Shown piece after piece: positions 11,814 to 20,516 of a stretch of 64,000 nucleotides of DNA; positions within the stretch are counted from its first letter, which is position 1; the number at the start of each line of letters is the position of its first letter. The notes below the pieces were generated by a model that made no database searches, was not told the origin of the DNA, and worked only from the letters and a program-made list of their open reading frames with translations. Source of the stretch: Trichosporon coremiiforme (Eukaryota; Basidiomycota; Tremellomycetes; Trichosporonales; Trichosporonaceae); NCBI GenBank assembly GCA_039545355.1, contig BCJJ01000014.1, positions 437,914 to 501,913 of the forward strand, in the 5' to 3' direction. The position numbers and the translations under genes are program-made.

Positions 11814-13126
11814 ATGTACAACTGTCCTTGCTGCAACCTCCCAAAGAGGAGCCAGTTCTGCGCCAGCTGCATTCGGGAAGGGTAAGTGATGATCGCTTGG
11901 TCGGACGAGCTGACGTCCAAGTGTTGGTCAGCATTCAGTAATCAAGCAGAACGTCCAGCAGCAGGTCGACGTTGCCGTCAAGCATGCTGGGAAGCTGCTG
12001 GAAGGAGGGCACAACCGACCAAGAGGTGCCCAGGAGTGGAGGCAGCTGCGGGCGGAGGTTGCAGCCGCAGAAGAGCGGGTCGCGTCCCTCCGGCGTGAGC
12101 TCAAGGCGCGAACATCAGAGGTGAAGAAAGGTGAGCTCGGAGTCGCTCTTCCTTAGCTAACCGACAGCCAGGGATGCTGTGGTTCGGTCCGACTACCTGC
12201 AGCGGGCACAAGTAATAGAGAACGCGAAGCGAGACCGACCAAACGCTGCCGACTTGCGGGCCAACATTGCGCTGGTGCGATCGAAACAGCATGAGGTCGG
12301 CAAGCGCATTATCCACGCTCGGCGAGTCCTCGTTCGTGAAGTGGTCGACGTCTTCGGCGTGCAGCGGCGGAAATCTTGGGAGATCGCAGGTCTACAGCTG
12401 CCTTCCTCGCCGGAGCTGTTCCGGCTCGAGCCGTCGCTTCACATCAATGCGATCGTGCTCCACATCATTCACCTACTCAGCCTGATGACGGGGTACCTCT
12501 CGATTTCTATCCCGTTCACGCCCACATTCAACGAGCAGGAGCACGTCGGGCGGCCATACATGATCGCGAACCTGCCCTTCCTCAGCACGACAAAGTGGCG
12601 GGACAAGCACCTACTATGGATGTCGAGCAAGGCGTACGTCTCGAAGAAGCACGCAGGCAGCAAGCAGGAGAAGGCGCAGATCGTGCTCAAGTCGTACAAG
12701 AAGCACAAGCACTTCCTTGAAAGTTTCGCTCTGCTGTGCCACTCCGTCGCCTACCTCGCATTCACGCAGGGCGTGCTCGGCATCGGTATTGGGTCGCAGA
12801 GCTTCCGCCCCGCATCCAACAGGCGGAAAAGCTCTGATGAAAACGACACACCCCGCTTCCTCCCCGGCAGTGACGGCGTGCTCGTCTCGGCGACGTCGGT
12901 GTTGGAGCTGATCGCGCTCACGGCCGAGTCGCCGACGCTGGGGTGCAAATCCCACGAGCCGAGCACGTCGGACACAGTGAAGCACATGGGCTTCAGCCTC
13001 GATATCTCTGAGGTCGTCGCCAGCGTCCTGACATGCGAGCACGCGAGGTGGGGAGCGAGCCGGCCCGACGTAGAGGGCAAGGAGCATCTGAGCGAGGGCT
13101 GGGAGGTCATGGACATGGATACATAG
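11814..13126 (+). CDS. ATG14: Autophagy PI3-kinase complex subunit Atg14 family
   Basis: Targeting subunit of Vps34 PI3-kinase complex I at the autophagosome formation site. Three exons: 11814-11881, 11922-12130, 12168-13126; 411 aa. The N-terminus carries the family's paired Cys motif (CPCCNLPKRSQFCASC), then a predicted coiled coil rich in Glu/Arg/Lys (residues ~45-140: EWRQLRAEVAAAEERVASL and on). Next comes the conserved block IAGLQLPSS, HINAIVLHIIHLLSLMTGYL, SISIPFTPTF, HVGRPYMIANLPFLST and the FALLCHSVAYLAFTQGV segment. Intron 1 is only 40 nt and uses a CCAAG acceptor four bases after CTGAC; later AGs shift the frame to early stops. UVRAG/Vps38 is an alternative within the same Pfam family, but the N-terminal Cys motif favours Atg14. 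Confidence 0.85.
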
Positions 13127-13401
13127 TTGTACACTACCTAGTCTTGCATGTATGTTGACACCATTCTGTCTTCTGATGGGAACCGCAAAGTGTGGTGCTG
13201 TAGCAGCGGCAAACGGAGCGGCAAACGGAGAGGTCTGCCGACGTGAGAGCAACGGTACCAGGACGCCACTAGCTTGCATTCCAACTGCCTCGGCATCAGC
13301 CCATTCACACATCCAACCCCTTCCATATTGGCAACCTCCATCCAAACGTACAAAAAGCATGTCTATGCATCGTGCTTGGACGTTACAGACGTGCAAAAGC
13401 A

Positions 13402-13473
13402 AGGTCCGACTGGGAATCGAACCCAGATTACAAGAATCAGAATCTTGTGTACTAACCGTTATACGATCAGACC
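13402..13473 (-). tRNA. tRNA-Gln(CTG)
   Basis: A complete cloverleaf on the minus strand. Acceptor GGTCTGA pairs with TCGGACC (one G-T); the D arm is GTA...TAC with AACGG; the anticodon stem CAAGA/TCTTG encloses loop TTCTGAT, so the anticodon is CTG (genome 13438-13440). The T arm is CTGGG-TTCGATT-CCCAG with a normal seven-base loop. No intron is seen. It lies 275 bp downstream of ATG14. Confidence 0.95.
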
Positions 13474-14243
13474 ACGATATTTGGTTTGTTTGTAGATGAA
13501 TTATGACTGCTCCCATTTTCTCCCGAGACCGGTTTTCGGTGCCGTTTCGTGCCTCCTGGAGCTTCTACGCAATGGATGAGCCACGGCGAGGCAGATACGG
13601 GTTCTGGCAGCACCAGCAGGACGGAAGCTGCAGTATTAGACCGCGTTTCAGGAATTGATCGAGATTCTCTGACGTGCGGTGCCTTCGACTAGGGGACCGT
13701 CACGGACGCGTTTCAGCACGCTTCGGCGTGCCGGGTGACTTTCTTCGCGAAGGACCATGAATTGCACAGCCTATCGGCGAGGTAGAGGCACACCCTCGTG
13801 TGTCAAGATGTCGGTGGTATGGCCGCGAACTAATGCTGGGTGTCGCGCGGCTCGCGTTGGTCCTGCGTTGGTCCGGTGGCACCGCCGAGATGTGTCAGAA
13901 GCTCTCTGCGGTGTTGCAGTTAAGCCGTTTATCAGGCTTCTCTTCTTCACTTTGGAAGACGAGAGAGGCTCAGTGGATCAACAAAGTTGCGGGCAGGGGG
14001 CTGTATACCTTTGACACAGCGCTGCACTTATATTTTGCAGCTCAGGCTCGCGGATCTCGTACTGACGACGAGATAGACCTCTAGGTATTCGGCGTCGGTG
14101 TTGTCTCCCATCTCCTACCCGTAGAGGCCTACGGCGATGGGCTGTACACAGCTGAATGGGTGCTGCGGGCTTCCTGGGCCGGTCCCCGGTCGGTTTGAGT
14201 TATGACTGACCGCTCGAGTGGCAGGAGATCGCAAACTGGCCAT
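13474..14243. other. Intergenic upstream of secreted orphan
   Basis: No supported gene. Several short frames on both strands overlap each other without splice or start support. The end of the region forms the promoter of the secreted-protein gene. Confidence 0.5.
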
Positions 14244-14250
14244 TATAAAA
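14244..14250 (+). promoter_or_regulatory. TATA box (TATAAAA) of the secreted-protein gene
   Basis: A perfect TATAAAA lies 132 bp upstream of the chosen ATG. Just downstream (14283-14332) is an imperfect 22-bp direct repeat, two copies of a cccttcctctcRtcctgt element. Most other genes in the window lack a clear TATA, so this points to a strongly or conditionally expressed gene. Confidence 0.55.
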
Positions 14251-14381
14251 GCCGGCGACCACCCCTCTGCAGTCCGCCTCCCAGTGCCCTTCCTCTCGTC
14301 CTGTGACAACCAGTACCCTTCCTCTCATCCTGTTGTCACCCGTATCACTGCAGGTTCAGCTGATCATTGTTTGCAACAGTC

Positions 14382-15302
14382 ATGATCACCCTCATCATGC
14401 TCCCCGCCATCCTCCTCAGCCTCGCCACATCTGCCATGGCAGCTCCTGCCGGTGCCAATTCGGCGCCCGGCATCCCAGGGGATTGGAACATCAAGGTAGA
14501 CAAGGACAACTACTTCTACACCGAGTCTGGATCATGCAAAGACGGCTGCTTCGTCAAGGTCGAAGTCAGCAACCAGCTCATGCACGCCTATGCCCTCGGC
14601 TCGTCCGGTACGGGCCAGCCATTCCTGCAGGACACACCGTACTACCCGGTCAGGGACACGATCTTTTCAGCCCAACAGGCATTCGAGGACTCGCAGGGCG
14701 TGTGCATGGAGGGATGCGCGACGCCCGTCTCCAAGACGTACAACACGGTCAACTGGCCCGGCGCGTGTGGGCGCGACGTCGTCTCTTCCCGCCTAGACGG
14801 TGGTGCCCTGCCCGACATCGGGCTGCTGAAGCTGACCTTCCACTGGGACTCGGGCGACGCCGTGCTCGACAACAACTTCTCCGCCCTCAAGGTCGCACAC
14901 AAGTATCTCGACGAGGCGTTCAAGCAGAGCACCGTCGACTCCTACCGCCCATTACGAATGCAGGGGCACTTCAACAAGGGCAACTGCGCGCTCACCGACG
15001 GCCCAGCCGCAGCGATCAGCGGAAACAAGGACGAGCAGTACAACAAGCAGCTGATCCCGCATTACCTCGCCGCCACCATCTTCCAGAAGAAGACGGAGCT
15101 GTCCTGGATCACCCTCAAATTCTCCGCCGACATCTGTAACCCGAACAACCAGGGAAACCCCATCTGCGACTACCTCGATACGGCCATGGGGAAGCTCAGT
15201 GCGCTGCCGGGCTTTGTGGCAGACGCCAGCCAGTTCATTTGCAAAGCCCTCAACCCCGATATGGAACCCAAGATTGAGCAATGTCCACCCGGGTTCTCTT
15301 GA
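14382..15302 (+). CDS. Secreted cysteine-containing protein, unrecognised family
   Basis: Single-exon gene of 306 aa. The start is the first ATG of the frame and opens a classic signal peptide (MITLIMLPAILLSLATSAMA, cleavage likely near APA). The mature part has about 14 cysteines, several in CxxxC-like spacing (SCKDGCF, CMEGC, GACG, NCAL, DICN, PICDY, FICK, EQCPPG), suggesting disulfides. No membrane span follows the signal. I see no catalytic motif I can name and no GPI signal. It has its own TATA box and sits between tRNA genes, away from housekeeping genes. An extracellular or cell-wall protein is an inference from the signal peptide and Cys content; function unknown. Confidence 0.8.
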   Translation: MITLIMLPAILLSLATSAMAAPAGANSAPGIPGDWNIKVDKDNYFYTESGSCKDGCFVKVEVSNQLMHAYALGSSGTGQPFLQDTPYYPVRDTIFSAQQAFEDSQGVCMEGCATPVSKTYNTVNWPGACGRDVVSSRLDGGALPDIGLLKLTFHWDSGDAVLDNNFSALKVAHKYLDEAFKQSTVDSYRPLRMQGHFNKGNCALTDGPAAAISGNKDEQYNKQLIPHYLAATIFQKKTELSWITLKFSADICNPNNQGNPICDYLDTAMGKLSALPGFVADASQFICKALNPDMEPKIEQCPPGFS

Positions 15303-15627
15303 GTTGTTTTGCCCACGGGAGTTCTACGTACAGAGAGAAGAAATCAATGCATTTACACTGCCTTCGTCACATCCTTGCAGCTCAGCCCATGCAATTCAAG
15401 GGAGCACGCTCGAGTCGGAAACGGCCATAGTGTTCCGATCTGCTTCTCAGTATGAAAAGTTAGCATTCAATGTGGCACTCGCGTAGCCTCTTGGTCCGCT
15501 GGGCCGGACGCCACTGGCCTTGACCCGAGTCCGAATCTAGCCATTGTAAGCCCACCACTAGCACCGTCGTCACGCTCGCACCCCGGGCGCCGCCGCCGAG
15601 TGCTGCGCGGCGCCGAGCTCTGCATCC
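15303..15627. other. Intergenic between secreted orphan and tRNA-Ser
   Basis: 3' flank of the secreted-protein gene and 5' flank of tRNA-Ser. No gene or repeat supported. Confidence 0.5.
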
Positions 15628-15734
15628 GGTGTTGTGGCGGAGTGGTTAACGCGGTTGACTCGAATGGTCTCCTTCGGGAGAGGTTCGGAAATCAACTTCC
15701 TTCGGGAGCGCATGTTCGAATCATGTCAACATCG
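15628..15734 (+). tRNA. tRNA-Ser(CGA) with intron
   Basis: Acceptor GGTGTTG pairs with CAACATC (one G-T), discriminator G as expected for serine. The D arm is GCG...CGC. The anticodon stem GTTGA/TCAAC encloses CTCGAA...A with anticodon CGA at 15661-15663 and an intron of about 26 nt (15665-15690) after position 37. The long variable arm (TCC-TTCG-GGA) is the class II signature. The T arm is GCATG-TTCGAAT-CATGT. A TTTTT Pol III terminator follows at once (15735-15739). The intron contains TCCTTCGGGAG, which recurs exactly in the variable arm. Confidence 0.93.
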
Positions 15735-15739
15735 TTTTT

Positions 15740-16619
15740 GCGCTTCTACAGATCCTCTAGGACAAGCTTGGCTGGTCGCAGAAGAAGGAGGGATGAAAGA
15801 GGGACAAGATGATGGCATTGAAATGCTCCTGAGAGAGGTGTGGCCCTCAGGGCGGGATTGGGGAGCAAGGCGGCGCACGGACTGGCGATGCCGCAATACG
15901 ATTTTCTAGCGTGGGTTGTATCGCTGTCAACTCAACCCATGATTCATAGAAGCGCCGATAGCATGGAGGAGTTGAGTGGATGTCGAGAGTCAGCAGGTCC
16001 AGTGGAGGGGCCTCGTCTGGTAGAAGTGCCACACCCAGCTTGGTGGGGTGCGGGCGCAGCAACGCACAGATGACTGTCAAGGCTTTGTAGCGCTAACAAC
16101 TTCGTAACGTGCGCCCCTCGCAGCACGCAGGTGGGCGCACGGCAAGGCTCCGTAACGCCGTTACCTGCGCTGCGCATACCCGCTGGTTCCCCTTTCCTCG
16201 CCGCAATCGCACCCTTCTCGCCGCAGCCCTGACATTGTCATGTGTCCCGGCCCCGATCGTCCCGATCGCAAGTCATCTACAGAGTTCATTACATACGCAC
16301 AGCAGCAGATAAGATTACGTTGCTGACAGTTATGAGGGATGGAGTCGGAAACATGCAGATATGCCAGTTCTTGAAGGCAAGTGTTCGTTGCAGATCGAGC
16401 GTCGTCCCTTGGTTTGAGTCGAGCAACGCCCCATGTACGACATTGTTGCAGATCGTCCCTGCACATTCGATCGTCCTTGCGCCCTACCGGGCTTCGTTTT
16501 ATCTTCGTCAATGCCTCGTTCTTCAGTTCGCAGCGATGGAGGATATTGTTATCGCCGCCGCCGTTATCGCCGCCGCCGACGGCGATGGCGAGCGGTGAGA
16601 TGGGGGTGTCGAGAGGAGC
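15740..16619. other. Intergenic between tRNA-Ser and tRNA-Val-like gene
   Basis: About 0.9 kb without a gene I can support. A 153-codon minus-strand frame (16161-16622) has unremarkable composition and no homology I recognise. A gcc/gcy-rich stretch lies at 16545-16585. Confidence 0.45.
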
Positions 16620-16627
16620 CAAAAAGA

Positions 16628-16709
16628 TGACCTCTGGCGACGAACCGCCGACCTTATGCGTAAAACTCGCGTGTTAAGCATACGCTCTAACCAACTGAGC
16701 TAAGTGGCC
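16628..16709 (-). tRNA. tRNA-Val(AAC)-like gene with intron and shortened T loop; possible pseudogene
   Basis: Minus strand. Acceptor GGCCACT pairs with AGAGGTC with one mismatch and one G-T. The D arm is GCTC...GAGC. Anticodon stem TATGC/GCATA encloses TTAACA + ~11-nt intron + C, giving anticodon AAC (genome 16673-16675). The T stem GGCGG/TCGCC closes on only four bases (TTCG) instead of seven, so the usual A58 region is missing. TTTTT follows the 3' end (plus-strand aaaaa at 16621-16625), so Pol III could still terminate here. Either a divergent functional gene or a decayed copy; the body and intron argue it was once a real tRNA-Val. Confidence 0.65.
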
Positions 16710-16743
16710 GAACACATTCGCTTGTCGCCGAGCATACTGAGGT

Positions 16744-17106
16744 TCACGCCGCGCGTCGGGCCTTGCTTTTGCCCTTGGCCGTGCTGAGCTTGCGCGCCTC
16801 TGTCGTCATGACCATGTCGCGCTGCCCCTGAGTCGAAGAAACCGAAGGGACCGAAGGCTTAGCGTTGCGCTGGCCGTTGGGGGTGACGGGAGCAGGGGCC
16901 GAGGCGAAGAAGGACGGCCGCACCATGTTGAGCGAGTACTCCTGGCGCACGCGGATGAAAGACTCCCACCGCTGGGCGAGGGTGGGTTTGCCAGGCAGCG
17001 CAGTCTTGGTCTTCGGTCGCGGGCTTGTCGACGGCGTCAGGTCCACCGGCAGGGAGGCGAGGGACGAGGACGGGATGGGCCGGTAGCTGTGCGCCGTCGT
17101 CGACAT
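16744..17106 (-). CDS. Small basic orphan protein, 120 aa
   Basis: Single exon starting MSTTAHSYRPIPSSSL. The start at 17106 is preferred over an in-frame ATG at 17151 because a TATA box lies at 17163-17170, which would place the transcription start near 17135, between the two. A central segment (LAQRWESFIRVRQEYSLNMV) looks helical and amphipathic; both flanks are Ser/Pro-rich and the C-terminus is Lys/Arg-rich (KGKSKARRAA). No family is recognised. It lies 35 bp from the tRNA-Val-like gene on the same strand. Confidence 0.55.
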   Translation of the reverse strand: MSTTAHSYRPIPSSSLASLPVDLTPSTSPRPKTKTALPGKPTLAQRWESFIRVRQEYSLNMVRPSFFASAPAPVTPNGQRNAKPSVPSVSSTQGQRDMVMTTEARKLSTAKGKSKARRAA

Positions 17107-17553
17107 TGCGATGCGAAGGAAAGGAGGGCGGCGAGGAGAAATGCATTGCACAGGTCGTTGGGTTTATATAGCGAAACTCATGATGGACCTGGTGGACCCA
17201 TGGGAATCTGCGGCGACCAGCATCCACATGACTCAGTGCTAATGTAGCGGCTCAATGCGGTTCCTGTACTCGGCTCACTTCCGGCGACAGGCTATACCGC
17301 CGGCCAGACCGCTTCGCTTGCGGTGACTGACGGCTGGTACTTTGGCGCAATGCAATCGCACGACAGAGTGCGCCGCATGACCCGGGAATCCCACACACAG
17401 AATTGATACAGACAATTGATGCATTATACACAAGGGATTATAAGCTACGGTGTTTTAATAACAACTGTATCCACGACAACTGCACTGCGCCTCGTCGCAC
17501 AGTGGTCGTACGGTCTATGTCTATGGTCTCAAATCTCGGGCGTCTCAAACGCC
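17107..17553. other. Intergenic, tandem minus-strand genes
   Basis: Apart from the TATA box at 17163-17170, contains only the promoter of the small orphan and the 3' flank of the next gene. The region around 17400-17480 is AT-richer than its surroundings. Confidence 0.45.
17163..17170 (-). promoter_or_regulatory. TATA box (TATATAAA) of the 120-aa orphan
   Basis: TATATAAA read on the minus strand, 57 bp upstream of the ATG at 17106. It supports the existence of a real minus-strand transcript and the choice of start. Confidence 0.5.
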
Positions 17554-19119
17554 TCAGGCGCGCGTACCGCCCTCGACGTACATCGGAGGCCGGTCCGGCA
17601 TGTACGCGGGCGGCGCGTCCTCATGGTCCTCGCGACCTTGCCGGATCCGGCGGGCGTGCCGCCTGGCTTCGCGACCATCAGCCGTGCAGTCGGGCACGGC
17701 TCCAGGAATGGGATCAAGAACCGCGCGGATGGTAGCTTGCCGGCTCGGTCGACTGACTTCCAAGTTGCCTCTCCTGTCAACGTTCCCCACGATAGCGCTT
17801 CCGTCCCAGCTCTCGTTCCTGGAATGCCCGCGCCGGTGACGGCGTCCTCCTCCACCATGGTCCCGGTTCATTGTTGCAACCCTGGTGAGTACGGCAGCCG
17901 TCTGGGGATCAGCGCGGATGCTGTCACCCATCGACTGAAGCTGGTTGGCCCAATCGGTAGTGCCCATGTCCCTCCGGCGCTCTGTCGCCAAGAAGCTGTT
18001 GATAGCGCTGGTATCGATGGGAGTTCCCGGCTCGGGTTCCGGATGCGCCCTGTGCTTGTGGACGTCGATCTCGTACTCGTCATGAAGATCGAAGGGACGC
18101 TCCCATCGCGCTGGCATGTCGTCATCGAGGTTCGGAGGCTCGTACAGGTGATCACCAGCCGCAGCCTGCGATGGACGCCACCCGTGCCGGGCGTACTTCG
18201 GGCGCCTCCGCTGCCCATTCTCCGGTCGACGCTCCGGCTCAGGGGACCTGAAGGTGATGTGTGGACTGGAAATACTGCGAGTGCGGACCACTTGGGGCTC
18301 CTCCAGGTGAGGTGGAGAGGCAAGACGAGGCGTGCTGATTCGAGGCGAGTTCGGGGACCCGAGACGGGGCGATCGAGGCGAAGCCGCGCGACCGGGAAAC
18401 TCGGAGAACGGGTCTGCAAGGCTAAGATCCCGTCGACGTTCGCTCGCAAGGAATGACGCAAGAGCGGACCCACTCAGGCTTGTGTCACCGACGGGCTCCG
18501 GCTCTGTCACCGTCTCCAGCACGGGATCGAGCATGTCGTGTTCGGTATTCACCTCGAACGGGCGTTCCCATCTCTCAGGCACATCGTTCTTCGGAACGCG
18601 AGCATCAGCCTCCGAGCTGTCGTACAGGGAATCGCTGGCCCTGGAGTCCGATGGACGCCAGCCGCCCTTCTCCCTGGGTCGCCGTGAGGAAGAAGGGCTG
18701 ACCACTTGGGAGTAGCGGGGCGGATTACTCGTGCGACGAGGGTCGACCAATTCCGGAGTTGATGGAGCTTCGCTCAGACTATCAAATATCGTCGTTGGTC
18801 TGCGTCGCGATCGCGAGCTTGGCCCCGCCGGCGACGGTCGCACACTGAGGCTTGCACTGCGGGACAGCGTTCGTTCCGGCTGAAGTAGAGGACGAGCTGG
18901 AGGTGGAGGGGCCGCACCAGGCGGCAGTTCAGGAGGAACCCGGCTCCTCGAAGCTGTCTGGCCACGATATGAGTCGGACCTCGAGCTGCCAGATCGGGAG
19001 GGGACACGGCGAGGCTCGATCGGGCTGTCGGGCGCGATGGTGATGTCGGGCAGTTGCTCCGCCGTTCTGCTCGTAAACACATTCGGAGAGCACGGTTTCG
19101 TGCGGCCAGGTGTGCTCAT
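17554..19119 (-). CDS. Disordered protein with two copies of a GWRPS-WERPF-ERRRD module and PPxY motifs
   Basis: Single exon, 521 aa, mostly Ser/Pro/Arg-rich and predicted disordered. Two segments of about 80 residues repeat each other. Copy 1 (residues ~155-235) has GWRPS, SLYD, PERWERPFEV, GDTSLSGSALASFLASERRRD. Copy 2 (~310-395) has GWRPS, HLYEPPNLDDDMPARWERPF, IDTSAINSFLATERRRD. Their conservation inside a disordered protein suggests a short binding module. There are PPxY motifs PPRY in the first half and PPAY and PPMY at the C-terminus, ligands for WW domains such as those of Rsp5/NEDD4 ligases. No arrestin or membrane domain is seen. I do not recognise a family; an adaptor role is inference. 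Confidence 0.7.
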   Translation of the reverse strand: MSTPGRTKPCSPNVFTSRTAEQLPDITIAPDSPIEPRRVPSRSGSSRSDSYRGQTASRSRVPPELPPGAAPPPPARPLLQPERTLSRSASLSVRPSPAGPSSRSRRRPTTIFDSLSEAPSTPELVDPRRTSNPPRYSQVVSPSSSRRPREKGGWRPSDSRASDSLYDSSEADARVPKNDVPERWERPFEVNTEHDMLDPVLETVTEPEPVGDTSLSGSALASFLASERRRDLSLADPFSEFPGRAASPRSPRLGSPNSPRISTPRLASPPHLEEPQVVRTRSISSPHITFRSPEPERRPENGQRRRPKYARHGWRPSQAAAGDHLYEPPNLDDDMPARWERPFDLHDEYEIDVHKHRAHPEPEPGTPIDTSAINSFLATERRRDMGTTDWANQLQSMGDSIRADPQTAAVLTRVATMNRDHGGGGRRHRRGHSRNESWDGSAIVGNVDRRGNLEVSRPSRQATIRAVLDPIPGAVPDCTADGREARRHARRIRQGREDHEDAPPAYMPDRPPMYVEGGTRA

Positions 19120-20516
19120 GGCGACGGCGGGCGGGTAGGGTACGTAGAGTCCAGCTCGAGTGTGTGGTCGTTAAGGGATGCAAAGCGCAACGGCGCGAGG
19201 TTTTCTGTGCGGATGTTTAGGCCGTCCCAGTGATGGAGCCTACAGCGTCAGTATAAAGTTATCCGATAAGAACCCGAGCGTCAAGTCTGCTGTTGGAGCG
19301 GAGAGTACTGATGACGCTGGCCAAGAAGTGAACCTTCCAACGGCCGAGCTCCAAACCAGGTTCAGGCTACGGTGCATACGTGATTCCAGCGCTGCTGCTG
19401 TGCTCACATCGGCGTTTCCGTGTCACTACTGGGTACACTGTGCTCGGGTGTGCATGGACAATACAGTGACATGACCCAAGCCTCAGAAAACAAGCCGATT
19501 CACCGTCTCAGGAACTGGCCAGGGTGATGGCTGTCGCCACACTAAGACCCCAAGACCTTCCGCTCATGCGATAGTGTCATTTCACCTATGCATGGGTCTG
19601 CGCACGGTTCTCAGCTAGCCCCACCCGCTCCAGCTCAACCATCACTGGCGCGTAGAGTCTGCCTGCAACGAGGGGCTCACACAGTGGGCACTAGGCGACC
19701 GCAAACCAGAGCAATGCAAGGCACTCACTGTTCCAGGGAGACTGTACGCAGGTCGTGTGTTAGTCGGATCGAGGACGGAGCCGGGGCGGTGTGATAAGAG
19801 ACGAATTCTGGAAGGCGCGGTTGCCCGGTGAAAGGGACAGGGCTGGCTGTTATTGTTGTTTTCGTAGCCGGGTGGAGCGTTGATCGTGTGCGTAGGTGGG
19901 TGCTGTCGTGGGAGCCGTTTCCGTGAGCGATGCAAAGGAGAGAATCAAGAGTGGGAGCGAGGAAGGAGAGAGTGTCGAGGAGAAGTGACGGAGAGTACGA
20001 ATTGCGGTCGAGTTCGTTGGATTTAGAGTTGGAGAATGCAAAGTTAACGACTGCGATCTGCAGCGTGCATGTGTGCCGCTGGGTGGCGACTACGTGGGCC
20101 AGAGTGCATGCGGAGTCAATGACACTGGATCAAATGCCGTTACCTTTCACGCCCCTTCACGTACTCGATCCGACTGCGCGTCGGGCCATTCCGAACTATG
20201 AACGCATGCATACGTGCGATACGTGCAATGTGTGCTAGGGTGTATTCAGCCTCAGCACAATGCGGCGCGCACTAAAATCCGGTGGGCATCCTGTGAATGC
20301 GCCCCGCCGTGCGTGTTGTGCGTCGTGCGTGTTGCATGCTGCAATTATACTAAACTATGTTATTGTTACATGCCTGCATAGCTCAACGCAATGCTTGCAC
20401 AGTGGTCATGGTGGTCATTCAATCGTAGTCCCCCGTATGGTAGTGTCTACGTCGTAATCGTCTTCGTAATCGTCTTCCATTCCTTCATCAGGGATGGTGG
20501 TTGCGGCAGTGGCATC
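19120..20516. other. Intergenic, tandem minus-strand genes
   Basis: 1.4 kb with no supported gene. It includes the promoter of the PPxY protein and the 3' flank of the Byr4-like gene. Bases 20240-20420 are AT-richer. Short frames have no splice or start support. Confidence 0.45.

Noticed and set aside
12614..13516. 300-codon minus-strand frame opposite ATG14 and tRNA-Gln
   Set aside because: Runs antisense through conserved Atg14 blocks and through a tRNA gene.
16161..16622. 153-codon minus-strand frame between tRNA genes
   Set aside because: No recognisable domain, no TATA or splice signals, ends next to a tRNA-like gene; not better than chance in GC-rich DNA.
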